From a virus: 35,101 nt of DNA. The notes under the pieces were generated by a model. The model saw only the letters and a program-made list of their open reading frames with translations, was not told the origin of the DNA and did not search any database. The position numbers were made by a program, and so were the translations under genes. Positions 24,625 to 32,413 of the stretch are shown here, piece by piece. The stretch's first letter is position 1; the number at the start of each line of letters is the position of its first letter. Location of the stretch: the IMG/VR virus record IMGVR_UViG_3300010883_000172, positions 1 to 35,101 of that record; one strand, 5' to 3'.

Positions 24625-26448
24625 TTAAAATCTGAAGAAACTTCTCACAGCACTTACAGCCGTATTTGCGTAACCTTTTGCTATTGATGTTAATTGACCT
24701 TTGAACGCTGTTATTTTTCCTTTTACAAATGCCAATGCTTCATTTTTTATTAAACTTTCTACATTTTTTGCCTTAGTTACAAGGCCTTTGATCTGGCTAA
24801 TATTTAAATTTATGTTATCGTTTAATGCTACCATTTTTTTAACCTGAGAGGATACTCCGGAAATAGTTTTGTTTGACATTAATTTGTCTTTAATTTGTCT
24901 CAACTCAACCGGCATCATTTTTGGATTTTCTTTTGCTATCAGAGCCATTGCATCATTAATGAAGTTTTTCTTACGTGCTTCACTGCTGGTTCTAGTGTAT
25001 GGTTCGTGTGTTACAAAATCTGATACTGTGGTTGTAACATCCATAGTATTTGGCTTGCCGCCTTCTTTGATTGGTTTTTCTATGTCAATATCTTTACCGT
25101 CTGTTGTGATTATTCCCACAGAGCCATGTTCTGGCACTAGCCAACTAGGTCCCCATGATTTAAATGCAGGGATTGAATTCATGTGTACTTGCGATCCTGC
25201 CATGTGTACTTGCCCACCTGCACCAACCATTGTCCCACCGCCTGAGTATGATGAAAGAACAGATCCAGCATATGTCCTTACTGCTCCTTGAGATGAATTT
25301 TGTATTGAATTTTTTGCCATTGTGTTGACATTAAATCCTGCGTTAAGATTAACATTTTGTTCTGATGTAAAGTTTAAACTACCTCTTGCATGAAAGTTAA
25401 CATTTGTGTCCGAGTGTACATTAAAATCTCCGCCGGATCTTATGTTGATGCCTGATGCAGAATATATGCTGATTGTTCCGTCTTTGGACATTTCTATAAA
25501 TGCTTTTCCGGAACCGTTTGCAAGATACACAACACCATCTGTGTCATGCATTAATAACTGGTGTCCAGATGCTGTTCTAATCCTCGCAAGTTTATTGCTT
25601 CCGGATACATCTCCATCGTCCATAACAAAACAATGACCGAGATCTCTGTCCACCTGGATAGGCATGTTGTTCACCCCAATGTTTAATTCTCTCGAGTCTT
25701 TGCTTATTCCACCTGGTGTATTCCATCCAAACACTCTGCTAGGTGTTTCTCTTCTTGCACTTGATGACGTTGTGCCTCTAGTGTCGTCTTTGATTAATCC
25801 TTCTGCAAGTAGTTGGTCTGCTAAAACTGTGTTAACTGGAAACTCCCATTTATCCATAGTGAGGTTTGTTTCTCCATCACCATATCTTTTTTTGTTTTTT
25901 TCCTGTATCGGTAAAAAATTTGTACCATAATTTTTTATTTTTGATCCTGCGTTTGCACCTATCTGTCTTTCTCTATTACTAATTTTGTTTGAGTTGTTTA
26001 TTGTGTTTTCCGATGAACCGTTTCCAGGTATCATTTGGTTCGTTAATGGTTCTTGTATACAGCCCATCCAGAACGCACTATTTTGTCCTTTTTCACCTTT
26101 GGCAAATATTACTAATACGTTGGTATCCACATCAGGTGGAATAGCCCACATACCATATGATCGTTGTTGAGGTCCTTCTGATGGATCCTTAGTATTTGCT
26201 TTGAAAGGCTTTGCACCATAAAACGGTGACAGGTACTGACACCAAATAACCTGTGATGGATTAATATCATGCCCGTCTGTTTTAGACAGTTCAGGAATTA
26301 CCACACCTAGCCTTCCCATTTTGAGAGGATCAATTGTGTTCTTGACAACTGCTATGTACGGACCGGCATCATTCGAACTACCTTTTTGATTGAAGTTTTT
26401 TGAATTGTCCTGTGTGTCTGAAAAGCCTCCGCCTATTTTATAACTCAT
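24625..26448 (-). CDS. 5: Baseplate hub / central spike protein gp5 (no lysozyme domain)
   Basis: The 607-residue product starts with a probable OB-fold domain at ~30-135 (YIAVVKNTIDPLKMGRLGVV, WAIPPDVDTNVLVIFAKGEK) as in T4 gp5 and VgrG. Residues ~330-405 form eight-residue repeats (GGDFNVHS, DTNVNFHA, RGSLNFTS, EQNVNLNA, GFNVNTMA), the pattern of the triple-stranded beta-helix needle of T4 gp5C. No lysozyme-like domain is seen between them; residues ~150-260 show no T4-lysozyme motif. The last ~120 residues are Lys-rich and helical, with a hydrophobic end (AVRSFFRF). It probably forms the trimeric membrane-piercing spike. AAGGA precedes the ATG. Confidence 0.85.
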   Translation of the reverse strand: MSYKIGGGFSDTQDNSKNFNQKGSSNDAGPYIAVVKNTIDPLKMGRLGVVIPELSKTDGHDINPSQVIWCQYLSPFYGAKPFKANTKDPSEGPQQRSYGMWAIPPDVDTNVLVIFAKGEKGQNSAFWMGCIQEPLTNQMIPGNGSSENTINNSNKISNRERQIGANAGSKIKNYGTNFLPIQEKNKKRYGDGETNLTMDKWEFPVNTVLADQLLAEGLIKDDTRGTTSSSARRETPSRVFGWNTPGGISKDSRELNIGVNNMPIQVDRDLGHCFVMDDGDVSGSNKLARIRTASGHQLLMHDTDGVVYLANGSGKAFIEMSKDGTISIYSASGINIRSGGDFNVHSDTNVNFHARGSLNFTSEQNVNLNAGFNVNTMAKNSIQNSSQGAVRTYAGSVLSSYSGGGTMVGAGGQVHMAGSQVHMNSIPAFKSWGPSWLVPEHGSVGIITTDGKDIDIEKPIKEGGKPNTMDVTTTVSDFVTHEPYTRTSSEARKKNFINDAMALIAKENPKMMPVELRQIKDKLMSNKTISGVSSQVKKMVALNDNINLNISQIKGLVTKAKNVESLIKNEALAFVKGKITAFKGQLTSIAKGYANTAVSAVRSFFRF

Positions 26449-26466
26449 ACTTTAATTTATCCTTGC

Positions 26467-28959
26467 CTACGGCATGTAGTCGTTGTCATTGGCTTTATCT
26501 TTAGCATTTTTAATTGTCTTTTTGGCCCAGCTAGAAGCTTTTCCTTTTATTCTACCCCATGCGGCACCCATGTCAACATCGCTAGTTATGTCATTTAATC
26601 TAGCAAGTTTGTCAGCATTTTTACTGCCACCTAAAGTTACTACCGGCTGTCCTTTTTCTTCATAATTTTTAGAAATATGCTGTTCTATCACTGCTCCGGC
26701 ATTACCTGCCTGTTGCTGATTCATTCTAACACAATGCAACGTCTGTAGAAATTGTCCTTGATTAAATTTCGAATCAACCTTAACCACTTGATATATTCCA
26801 GAAAATGTGTTTTCTGCTTTAGTGCCTGCTCCGGCGTGGCGTACATATATGCCTACTTGATCATCTATGTCGTCGGGCGGTCTTACAAAATTTAATTGAA
26901 TTAATGGTTGAAAATTTTCTGAATTAAAACTGCCGAATTTTTTGCTTATTACCCCATGACCAATCCCTTCTGGTTTTTTAGCTCTGTCTTGGTGTATACC
27001 TATAAATTGATCCTGACAAATAAATGCCGGGTCTCCTAGTATTTCTAATTCTAGTTTCATCATATCCACTTGCGGATTTGTTATGTAATCGTAGAACTGT
27101 TGTGATTTGTTCGAACCTGCATTCATTGTGTTTTTACCCATTTGGATACTTGGCTCAATTCTAATATCAGAATCTTCATTCCCAAAAACTTTTATGAGAT
27201 TTTCTTGGAAGTCTTCATATTTTCCTTTGGATTTATATTCGTCTTTGAACGGTCTGACGTTTCTAAGATAGTATGCAGTCTTGTAATTGATTCGCAAATT
27301 TTGTACGTCCACATTGTCACCTGTGTATATGTAGTTGTACTGTTTTCTAACCCACTTGGACCAATCCATAAATCCTAAACTAACTCCTGGCGGAAAGAAT
27401 TTTAAACAGTGCAATTTTTTTGGTATTGCTTTAAAAATTATTCTTTTTGGACTTACTTTTCTTATCCTATCAATTATGCTTGGATTAGGTGTGTCAACGT
27501 CAACTTTAATTTCAAACCAAGGTATCCATTGATTGTCTTTCGCTTTGTTTCGAAAGTCACTACTGCTGTAAAACTTCATTAATCCGTCATAATCGTCTGC
27601 ACCGTCGCTAGTCTTTGACTGTTGACTAGGAGAACCTCCAGAAGATTGTGTCATTTGCATATGCCAGTACTGCCAAAATCTATCTGCAATAGCAGAATAT
27701 CCCTCACCTGTTCTGATAGCATCTTCAAAATATTTTACTAGACTTGTCTGTCCGTCTACCTGTGCTTCTGCTAATTTGATTTTGGGAGTAAAATCAATTT
27801 TGGTTTTATCTCCTGCTATCCAGTTGTTGTAAAACTTTTCAAGGAAACTTGCATTAGATTCTGCTATTGTTGTTTGTAAGGTTTTAGCGTACTTGGCCTT
27901 TTCAGCAACTTCCGACGACACATAAAACTCGTATTGATCTTTGTACTGTCTTATCCCTTCTTTTATTTCCTTATCTTGGTCTAGGTCCAGTTGTTCTGTA
28001 ACCTCTTTTATCCATTCGCCCACACTGTCTACACTGGTTGTTATTTGGGTACGTGGAAATTTAAATCTATCGTCATGAGCTAAATCACCGAATGGTACTG
28101 CAATTATTTGATATTTTGTTCCTGATTGATCTAGGTCAAATTCAACCCTAACTATTAGTATTGGAATTTTCCGTACATAGTTTTTATCTTCACTGGTGAT
28201 TGGTTTTCCGTGTTCGTCTGTGCCTTTGAATTCTATTGTTAGTAGTAACGGAGCATCCATAAAATCTCTGTATCCATTTATAAATGTTGCCGCTTTGACT
28301 TTCTCTACAAGTGATGTACCAAACGGTTCTATTAAATCAAAATTCATTTTTGTTATGTTTGCTAGTCCTCTGTCTGGATTTGGACCAACAGTGCTTAACA
28401 TAGTAAAGTTTTCAATAAACAGATCTAATCCTCTGCTTAGGATAAAAGCAGATTCTTTTGGATCATATTTTTTATTAGCCGTTTTACCATGAAGGAATGT
28501 TCCTCGCTTGGTTTCTTTAGCTTCTGCTTTTAATTCGTTTTGTTGTTCTTGGTATTTGCCATTACTAACTTTTGGATCTCCTATCCCTCCGGATCTCGCA
28601 ATAATATCATGCACAGGATTCTTCATGTATGCATGACTTTTTAATTCATCTTCGGACAGCCCACTTATTGTAAAAATTGTGTTGAAGGTTGCAAACTTGT
28701 GTAGTACGTTTTCTAGTAAGCCGACTTCATTGTCTGTTGTTGTTTCTTTATCTTTTACAACACCAAACGATGAGAGATCACCACCTGTAAACTTCTTGAA
28801 CCAGTCGTTTTTTGTGTCAGAGATTTTCTTCGTTATATTGTTCTTAATTTTATTGCTAACCGTTTTGGATGCTCGTTTTAGATAGTCTTTTTCATTGGAA
28901 ACAAAAGAAGAATCCCTAAAGTTTTTTGGTCTGCCTGTGTACTCATCGTATTCAGACAT
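26467..28959 (-). CDS. Large virion protein, probable baseplate hub component
   Basis: This 830-residue protein has a Lys-rich N-terminal ~60 residues and FNTIFTISGLSEDELKSHAY with the downstream SGGIGDP (~92-130). The body has beta-type segments (LLTIEFKGTDEHG, RKIPILIVRVEFDLDQSGTK, YQIIAVPFGDL). A later segment contains FMDWSKWVRKQYNYIYTGDN, and near the end comes MMKLELEILGDPAFICQDQF. The last strand-helix pattern resembles gp27/gpD-type hub proteins that dock on the spike. It lies between gp53 and gp5, as in marine T4-like phages where it is usually called a structural protein. I think a hub role is likely but cannot show homology to gp27. AGGA precedes the ATG at good spacing, one base after the gp53 stop. 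Confidence 0.65.
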   Translation of the reverse strand: MSEYDEYTGRPKNFRDSSFVSNEKDYLKRASKTVSNKIKNNITKKISDTKNDWFKKFTGGDLSSFGVVKDKETTTDNEVGLLENVLHKFATFNTIFTISGLSEDELKSHAYMKNPVHDIIARSGGIGDPKVSNGKYQEQQNELKAEAKETKRGTFLHGKTANKKYDPKESAFILSRGLDLFIENFTMLSTVGPNPDRGLANITKMNFDLIEPFGTSLVEKVKAATFINGYRDFMDAPLLLTIEFKGTDEHGKPITSEDKNYVRKIPILIVRVEFDLDQSGTKYQIIAVPFGDLAHDDRFKFPRTQITTSVDSVGEWIKEVTEQLDLDQDKEIKEGIRQYKDQYEFYVSSEVAEKAKYAKTLQTTIAESNASFLEKFYNNWIAGDKTKIDFTPKIKLAEAQVDGQTSLVKYFEDAIRTGEGYSAIADRFWQYWHMQMTQSSGGSPSQQSKTSDGADDYDGLMKFYSSSDFRNKAKDNQWIPWFEIKVDVDTPNPSIIDRIRKVSPKRIIFKAIPKKLHCLKFFPPGVSLGFMDWSKWVRKQYNYIYTGDNVDVQNLRINYKTAYYLRNVRPFKDEYKSKGKYEDFQENLIKVFGNEDSDIRIEPSIQMGKNTMNAGSNKSQQFYDYITNPQVDMMKLELEILGDPAFICQDQFIGIHQDRAKKPEGIGHGVISKKFGSFNSENFQPLIQLNFVRPPDDIDDQVGIYVRHAGAGTKAENTFSGIYQVVKVDSKFNQGQFLQTLHCVRMNQQQAGNAGAVIEQHISKNYEEKGQPVVTLGGSKNADKLARLNDITSDVDMGAAWGRIKGKASSWAKKTIKNAKDKANDNDYMP

Positions 28960-28960
28960 T

Positions 28961-29260
28961 TTATATTCCTAAATCGTTAGAGATGTTGTTTGCCTTGGGT
29001 AATTGTATTGTTACTCCAGGTTTAAAATCATATATTGGATCTTCTATTTCATCTGGATTTCTCTGTGCAAACACCCACCAAAGTCTCGGTGTGCCATAAA
29101 GGTCATAAGCCAATAGATCTGGTCGGTAAGCATATGTTCTTTCTATTGTGTATGTTTGATCATCTGCTTCTGCTGTTATCGTTCTAGGAACCAATGGTTC
29201 TAAATTAATTGAATTTTGCGGTGTATCGTGATATGGTGATGTGTTTGAATAGTCAGCCAT
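28961..29260 (-). CDS. 53: Baseplate wedge protein gp53
   Basis: A 99-residue protein with the gp53 core: YTIERTYAYRPDLLAYDLYG followed by TPRLWWVFAQRNPDEIEDPI and YDFKPGVTIQLPK. This is a LysM-like domain found in gp53 of T4-type phages. T4 gp53 is about twice as long (196 residues), so this version has only the core. In T4, gp53 joins neighbouring wedges to each other and to the hub. Its ATG overlaps the stop of the upstream tube-cap gene (TAATG), and the hub gene starts one base after its own stop. Confidence 0.9.
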   Translation of the reverse strand: MADYSNTSPYHDTPQNSINLEPLVPRTITAEADDQTYTIERTYAYRPDLLAYDLYGTPRLWWVFAQRNPDEIEDPIYDFKPGVTIQLPKANNISNDLGI

Positions 29261-30111
29261 TATACTAATCCTATCCCTCTTTCTTTATCTAGTGATCCAT
29301 CAGCAAACTTTTTCAGTGAAAAGTTTTTAACTGTGTCTCTGCTGTATACTGGAGTTACCATACAAGAAATAGTTGATATTGTCGGTGCCCACGAGGCATC
29401 GGCCGCCATGTCTGCATCTTGGTTAAATCTATTCATATCTTCGCCGTCGACGCCAACTCCACCCAAACTTCCAACTTCTGCTTGTTTTGTAGAAATATAA
29501 TCAATGCCGGGTCTTAATTCAACACTAAACTGATTTATCACCACCGGAACTTTATCATAAACATGATCTCCATATCCTGACAAATGCATAATTGGTGGCG
29601 GTGAACCTTTTAATTGATCCTCGGATTTTCCAAAAGACATTTTGCTCATTGTTCTTAAAAATTTTACTGTGGCTATCCAATGTTTGGCATCATCGGAATT
29701 TTGTACTGGAAATTCTCCCACAATACTAATAGTGTCTACTTGTGAATTTTGATATGCTTGAAAAGGATAGTTGCTGTGTGTCTGTGCTAGTGCATTGTAG
29801 TTTGCCGAGTTCTGCACAATTACTGCAGGTGTTATTGGCCAAAACACACCATTTGATTGTTGCAAAGGTTCCAATAGCTTATTGTTGTCTAACAACAAAT
29901 ACTTAAAAGGAGATTTCGATGGTAATGTTAATCTTACTCTCCAATCTCTTGTGGCAGTTCTTCCAGACCACTTTGCTTTAGCCGACTGTATACGACTGTT
30001 GTCACCCAATCCGGCACCCGTTAATCGTGCCCAGGTTTTGCTAAAAAACCCCGATCCTACTTTTTTAATAACGTTTCCTAAAGACGGTCTTTTTGGTATA
30101 TTAAATGACAT
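29260..30111 (-). CDS. Probable baseplate-tail tube cap protein (gp48/gp54-like)
   Basis: I start this gene at 30111 (MSFNIPKRPS, 283 residues), not at the longer ATG at 30204. The late promoter TATAAATA at 30159-30166 lies between the two, so the longer start would not be in the late transcript. The ten or so codons near 30204 also look like noise. The protein has WRVRLTLPS, VFWPITPAVIVQ, NYPFQAYQNSQVDTISIVGE, AKHWIATVKFLRTMSKMSFG and PPPIMHLSGYGD. I recognise these as a conserved virion protein beside gp53 in marine T4-like phages, usually called tail tube cap. It would end the tube at the baseplate. The gene-number call (48 or 54) is less certain than the family. Confidence 0.65.
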   Translation of the reverse strand: MSFNIPKRPSLGNVIKKVGSGFFSKTWARLTGAGLGDNSRIQSAKAKWSGRTATRDWRVRLTLPSKSPFKYLLLDNNKLLEPLQQSNGVFWPITPAVIVQNSANYNALAQTHSNYPFQAYQNSQVDTISIVGEFPVQNSDDAKHWIATVKFLRTMSKMSFGKSEDQLKGSPPPIMHLSGYGDHVYDKVPVVINQFSVELRPGIDYISTKQAEVGSLGGVGVDGEDMNRFNQDADMAADASWAPTISTISCMVTPVYSRDTVKNFSLKKFADGSLDKERGIGLV

Positions 30112-30144
30112 ACTTAAATGGTTGCTTTCCTTTTCATAATTGCG

Positions 30145-30150
30145 TATACT
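30145..30150 (+). promoter_or_regulatory. Sigma70-like promoter for the gp55-gp47-gp46 operon (-10 box)
   Basis: TATACT (30145-30150) lies 17 bases after TTGCTT (30122-30127), which fits a host sigma70 promoter; the -10 box matches five of six bases and the -35 box three of six. Start would be near 30157, giving a 100-base leader before the gp55 ATG. It overlaps the opposite late promoter region. Confidence 0.5.
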
Positions 30151-30158
30151 ATAAAGTA

Positions 30159-30166
30159 TATTTATA
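30159..30166 (-). promoter_or_regulatory. T4-type late promoter at the head of the structural block
   Basis: The minus strand reads TATAAATA, an exact T4 late element. It lies 47 bases before the chosen ATG of the tube-cap gene (30111), so the transcript would have a leader of about 40 bases. It is the natural starting point for the minus-strand genes from gp48-like to the fibres. Its expected transcription start lies within a few bases of the plus-strand -10 box. Confidence 0.75.
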
Positions 30167-30256
30167 GGCATAAGAATAGGCGCATTTAATAACCCATACG
30201 ACACGAAACAACAGACCTGTTTGTGGTCACTTTTACACTAACAACATTGGAGAATT

Positions 30257-31237
30257 ATGAAAAGAGTAAAGTACCTAAATAACAGAGATTTATTGGCACA
30301 AATACATGCCAGCAAAAATTCCTACTGCTCATATGTCGGTGATGAAGATTCGCTGTTTGATTTAATAGTGCCTAGTTTGAAAAAACTAAATGCAAGTGCT
30401 GTGGCACAGGCTAGAAAAGCCAAAGCAAAGAGATTAACACAGATAGCATGGGAACAGGCTAAAGAAGCAGGACTTAAAAAAATTAAACTTTCAGACTACA
30501 CAGTATCACCTAGGAAGATCGAAAAGACAGATCTTGTGTTTAGGGTAATGATGTTTGATCATGTGCCACTAGATGACCTAAGAAAAAAGAATAAAAAGAC
30601 AGTAGCGGATCATCACACCAAAGTGAACTTCCCACCGTTTCAACATTATAGGCTTGATGTTAAAAGTGCACCACAGTGTGTAGGAAAATCACATTGGGTG
30701 GGCGGAATGGACAACGGAAACTTTAGTTGTACTCATGGCAAGATGACTAATAGTCTAGCAATGATGTACATGAAATTGTGTGAACGTTATGGAACAAGAT
30801 CCAATTGGAGAGGTTACACATACAATGATGAAATGCAATCACAGGCACTGATGCAACTATCACAGATTGGTTTGCAATTCGATGAGTCAAAATCAGACAA
30901 TCCTTTTGCATATTATACTGCGGCAATTACAAATAGTTTTACGAGAATACTAAACATAGAAAAGAAAAATCAAGCAATCAGAGACGACTTGTTAGAAGTT
31001 AATAACATGATGCCTTCGTTTACTAGACAAAATGAGAATGATGCAAAATCACCTGCACACATAAAAAGAATGTTAACTGTGCATGGCGATGTTATGCAGG
31101 TTAATAAAACTGGTATTGCAAAACTAAACAAAGTGTTAAAGAAAAAAGGTAAGATTGAAACAAAAGACTTTAAAACTGTTAATTCTAAAAAAGTCGATTT
31201 AACCAATCACCAACCAATTGTAAAAAAGAGATGGTAA
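30257..31237 (+). CDS. 55: Late-transcription sigma factor gp55
   Basis: This 326-residue protein matches gp55 of T4-like marine phages. Residues ~125-165 have FPPFQHYRLD and GKSHWVGGMDNGNFSCTHGK. Residues ~180-250 have SNWRGYTYNDEMQSQALMQL, LSQIGLQFDESKSDNPFAYY and TNSFTRILNIEKKNQAIRDD, the sigma region-2-like part that binds RNA polymerase and the late -10 element. T4 gp55 is only 185 residues; here there is an N-terminal extension of about 120 residues, very Lys-rich. The ATG has GGAG at good distance. It heads the operon with gp47 and gp46. Its product should read the TATAAATA elements on the opposite strand. Confidence 0.9.
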   Translation: MKRVKYLNNRDLLAQIHASKNSYCSYVGDEDSLFDLIVPSLKKLNASAVAQARKAKAKRLTQIAWEQAKEAGLKKIKLSDYTVSPRKIEKTDLVFRVMMFDHVPLDDLRKKNKKTVADHHTKVNFPPFQHYRLDVKSAPQCVGKSHWVGGMDNGNFSCTHGKMTNSLAMMYMKLCERYGTRSNWRGYTYNDEMQSQALMQLSQIGLQFDESKSDNPFAYYTAAITNSFTRILNIEKKNQAIRDDLLEVNNMMPSFTRQNENDAKSPAHIKRMLTVHGDVMQVNKTGIAKLNKVLKKKGKIETKDFKTVNSKKVDLTNHQPIVKKRW

Positions 31238-31242
31238 TATAA

Positions 31243-32265
31243 ATGGCATTCTTTAAAAAAGTTGCTTGTTTTACAGATATACACTTCGGCATGAAGGGTA
31301 ATTCTAGAATACACAACGATGACTGCGAAGAGTTTGTTAAGTGGTTTATCGAGCAGGCCAAAGCAGAAGGCTGTGAGACTTGCATATTCCTAGGCGACTG
31401 GCACCATCACAGATCAGCTACCAATGTTTCCACAATGAACTACACCGTGTCCAACATGGAACGACTGGGTGCGGCGTTTGAAAAAGTTTATGTTATCATG
31501 GGTAACCATGATTTATTCTATAGAGAAAAAAGAGAAATTAATTCTATGGAGTTTATAAGAAACATACCAAATATACAGCTTGTTAACGAATGGATTGTTG
31601 AAGATGACGTTGCAATTATACCATGGATTGTAGGAGATGAATATAAAAAGATTCAAAAAATGAAACAGCCGTATGTGTTCGGCCACTTCGAACTGCCATA
31701 CTTTAAAATGAACGCTATGGTAGAAATGCCAGATGTAGGCGGAATACAAACTGATCACTTTGCAGGTTGCGGACAAGTGTTCTCAGGACACTTCCATAAA
31801 AGACAGCAGATGAAAAATGTAACCTACATGGGTAATGCGTTCCCTCATAATTACGCAGATGCATGGGACGATGACCGAGGCATGATGATCATAGAGATGG
31901 GCGGAAAACCTAAATACATTAATTGGCCTAACATGCCTAGGTACATCACTATTAAAATAAGTGAATTATTAGAAGATCCAGAGAAATACTTAAAACCGAA
32001 AATGTATGTGAGAGTTACACTTGATGTAAAAATATCATATGAAGAGGCTAATTTTATTAGAGAAACTTTTATAGACAAATATAAATTAAGAGAATTACAA
32101 CTAATACCAGAACAAATTGATCAAGCACAACAACCACTTGTTGAAGTACAAAAGTTTGACAGTGTAGACCAAATTGTTATCAAACAGTTACAAGGTGTTG
32201 ATTCTGAGACCTACGACAAAAACATTTTAACAGCAATTTACAACGATCTAGATGTCACAAATTAG
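31243..32265 (+). CDS. 47: Recombination endonuclease subunit gp47 (Mre11-like)
   Basis: This 340-residue protein carries the calcineurin-like phosphoesterase motifs of the Mre11/SbcD family in order: D12 and H14 in FTDIHFG, D52 in FLGDWHHHR, GNHD at 87-90, GHFE at 147-150 and SGHFH at 181-185. All the metal-ligand positions are present. With gp46 it forms the nuclease that processes DNA ends for recombination-dependent replication and that helps degrade host DNA. It follows gp55 after a five-base gap, and its end overlaps the small gene at 32252. Confidence 0.95.
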   Translation: MAFFKKVACFTDIHFGMKGNSRIHNDDCEEFVKWFIEQAKAEGCETCIFLGDWHHHRSATNVSTMNYTVSNMERLGAAFEKVYVIMGNHDLFYREKREINSMEFIRNIPNIQLVNEWIVEDDVAIIPWIVGDEYKKIQKMKQPYVFGHFELPYFKMNAMVEMPDVGGIQTDHFAGCGQVFSGHFHKRQQMKNVTYMGNAFPHNYADAWDDDRGMMIIEMGGKPKYINWPNMPRYITIKISELLEDPEKYLKPKMYVRVTLDVKISYEEANFIRETFIDKYKLRELQLIPEQIDQAQQPLVEVQKFDSVDQIVIKQLQGVDSETYDKNILTAIYNDLDVTN

Positions 32266-32413
32266 TAAAAAGAAATTTTGGAAATTATTAACTCAAAAAC
32301 CCAAAAAGAATTGGGTATCAAATGTATCAGACAAAGACACTCCGCAGAGTGTATGGTTATCTGGTTATTGGAGATGGCGTAAACTAATGGATAAAGTAAA
32401 TGCTGACGATTAA
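32252..32413 (+). CDS. Small basic, Trp-rich protein (53 aa) between gp47 and gp46
   Basis: An ATG at 32252 opens a 53-codon frame ending TAA at 32413. It overlaps the end of gp47 by 14 bases and the start of gp46 by 14 bases. The product (MSQISKKKFWKLLTQKPKKN...) is basic and has five Trp, four of them in SVWLSGYWRWRKLMDK and nearby. It fills what would otherwise be a 134-base gap between two genes that are closely coupled elsewhere in this operon, which supports it as real. I know of no family for it. It might bind nucleic acid or the gp46/47 complex, but that is speculation. Confidence 0.6.
   Translation: MSQISKKKFWKLLTQKPKKNWVSNVSDKDTPQSVWLSGYWRWRKLMDKVNADD

Noticed and set aside
29260-30204. 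The longer start at 30204 for the tube-cap gene
   Set aside because: The added 31 residues cross the late promoter and would not be on its transcript; the protein from MSFNIPKRPS looks complete.
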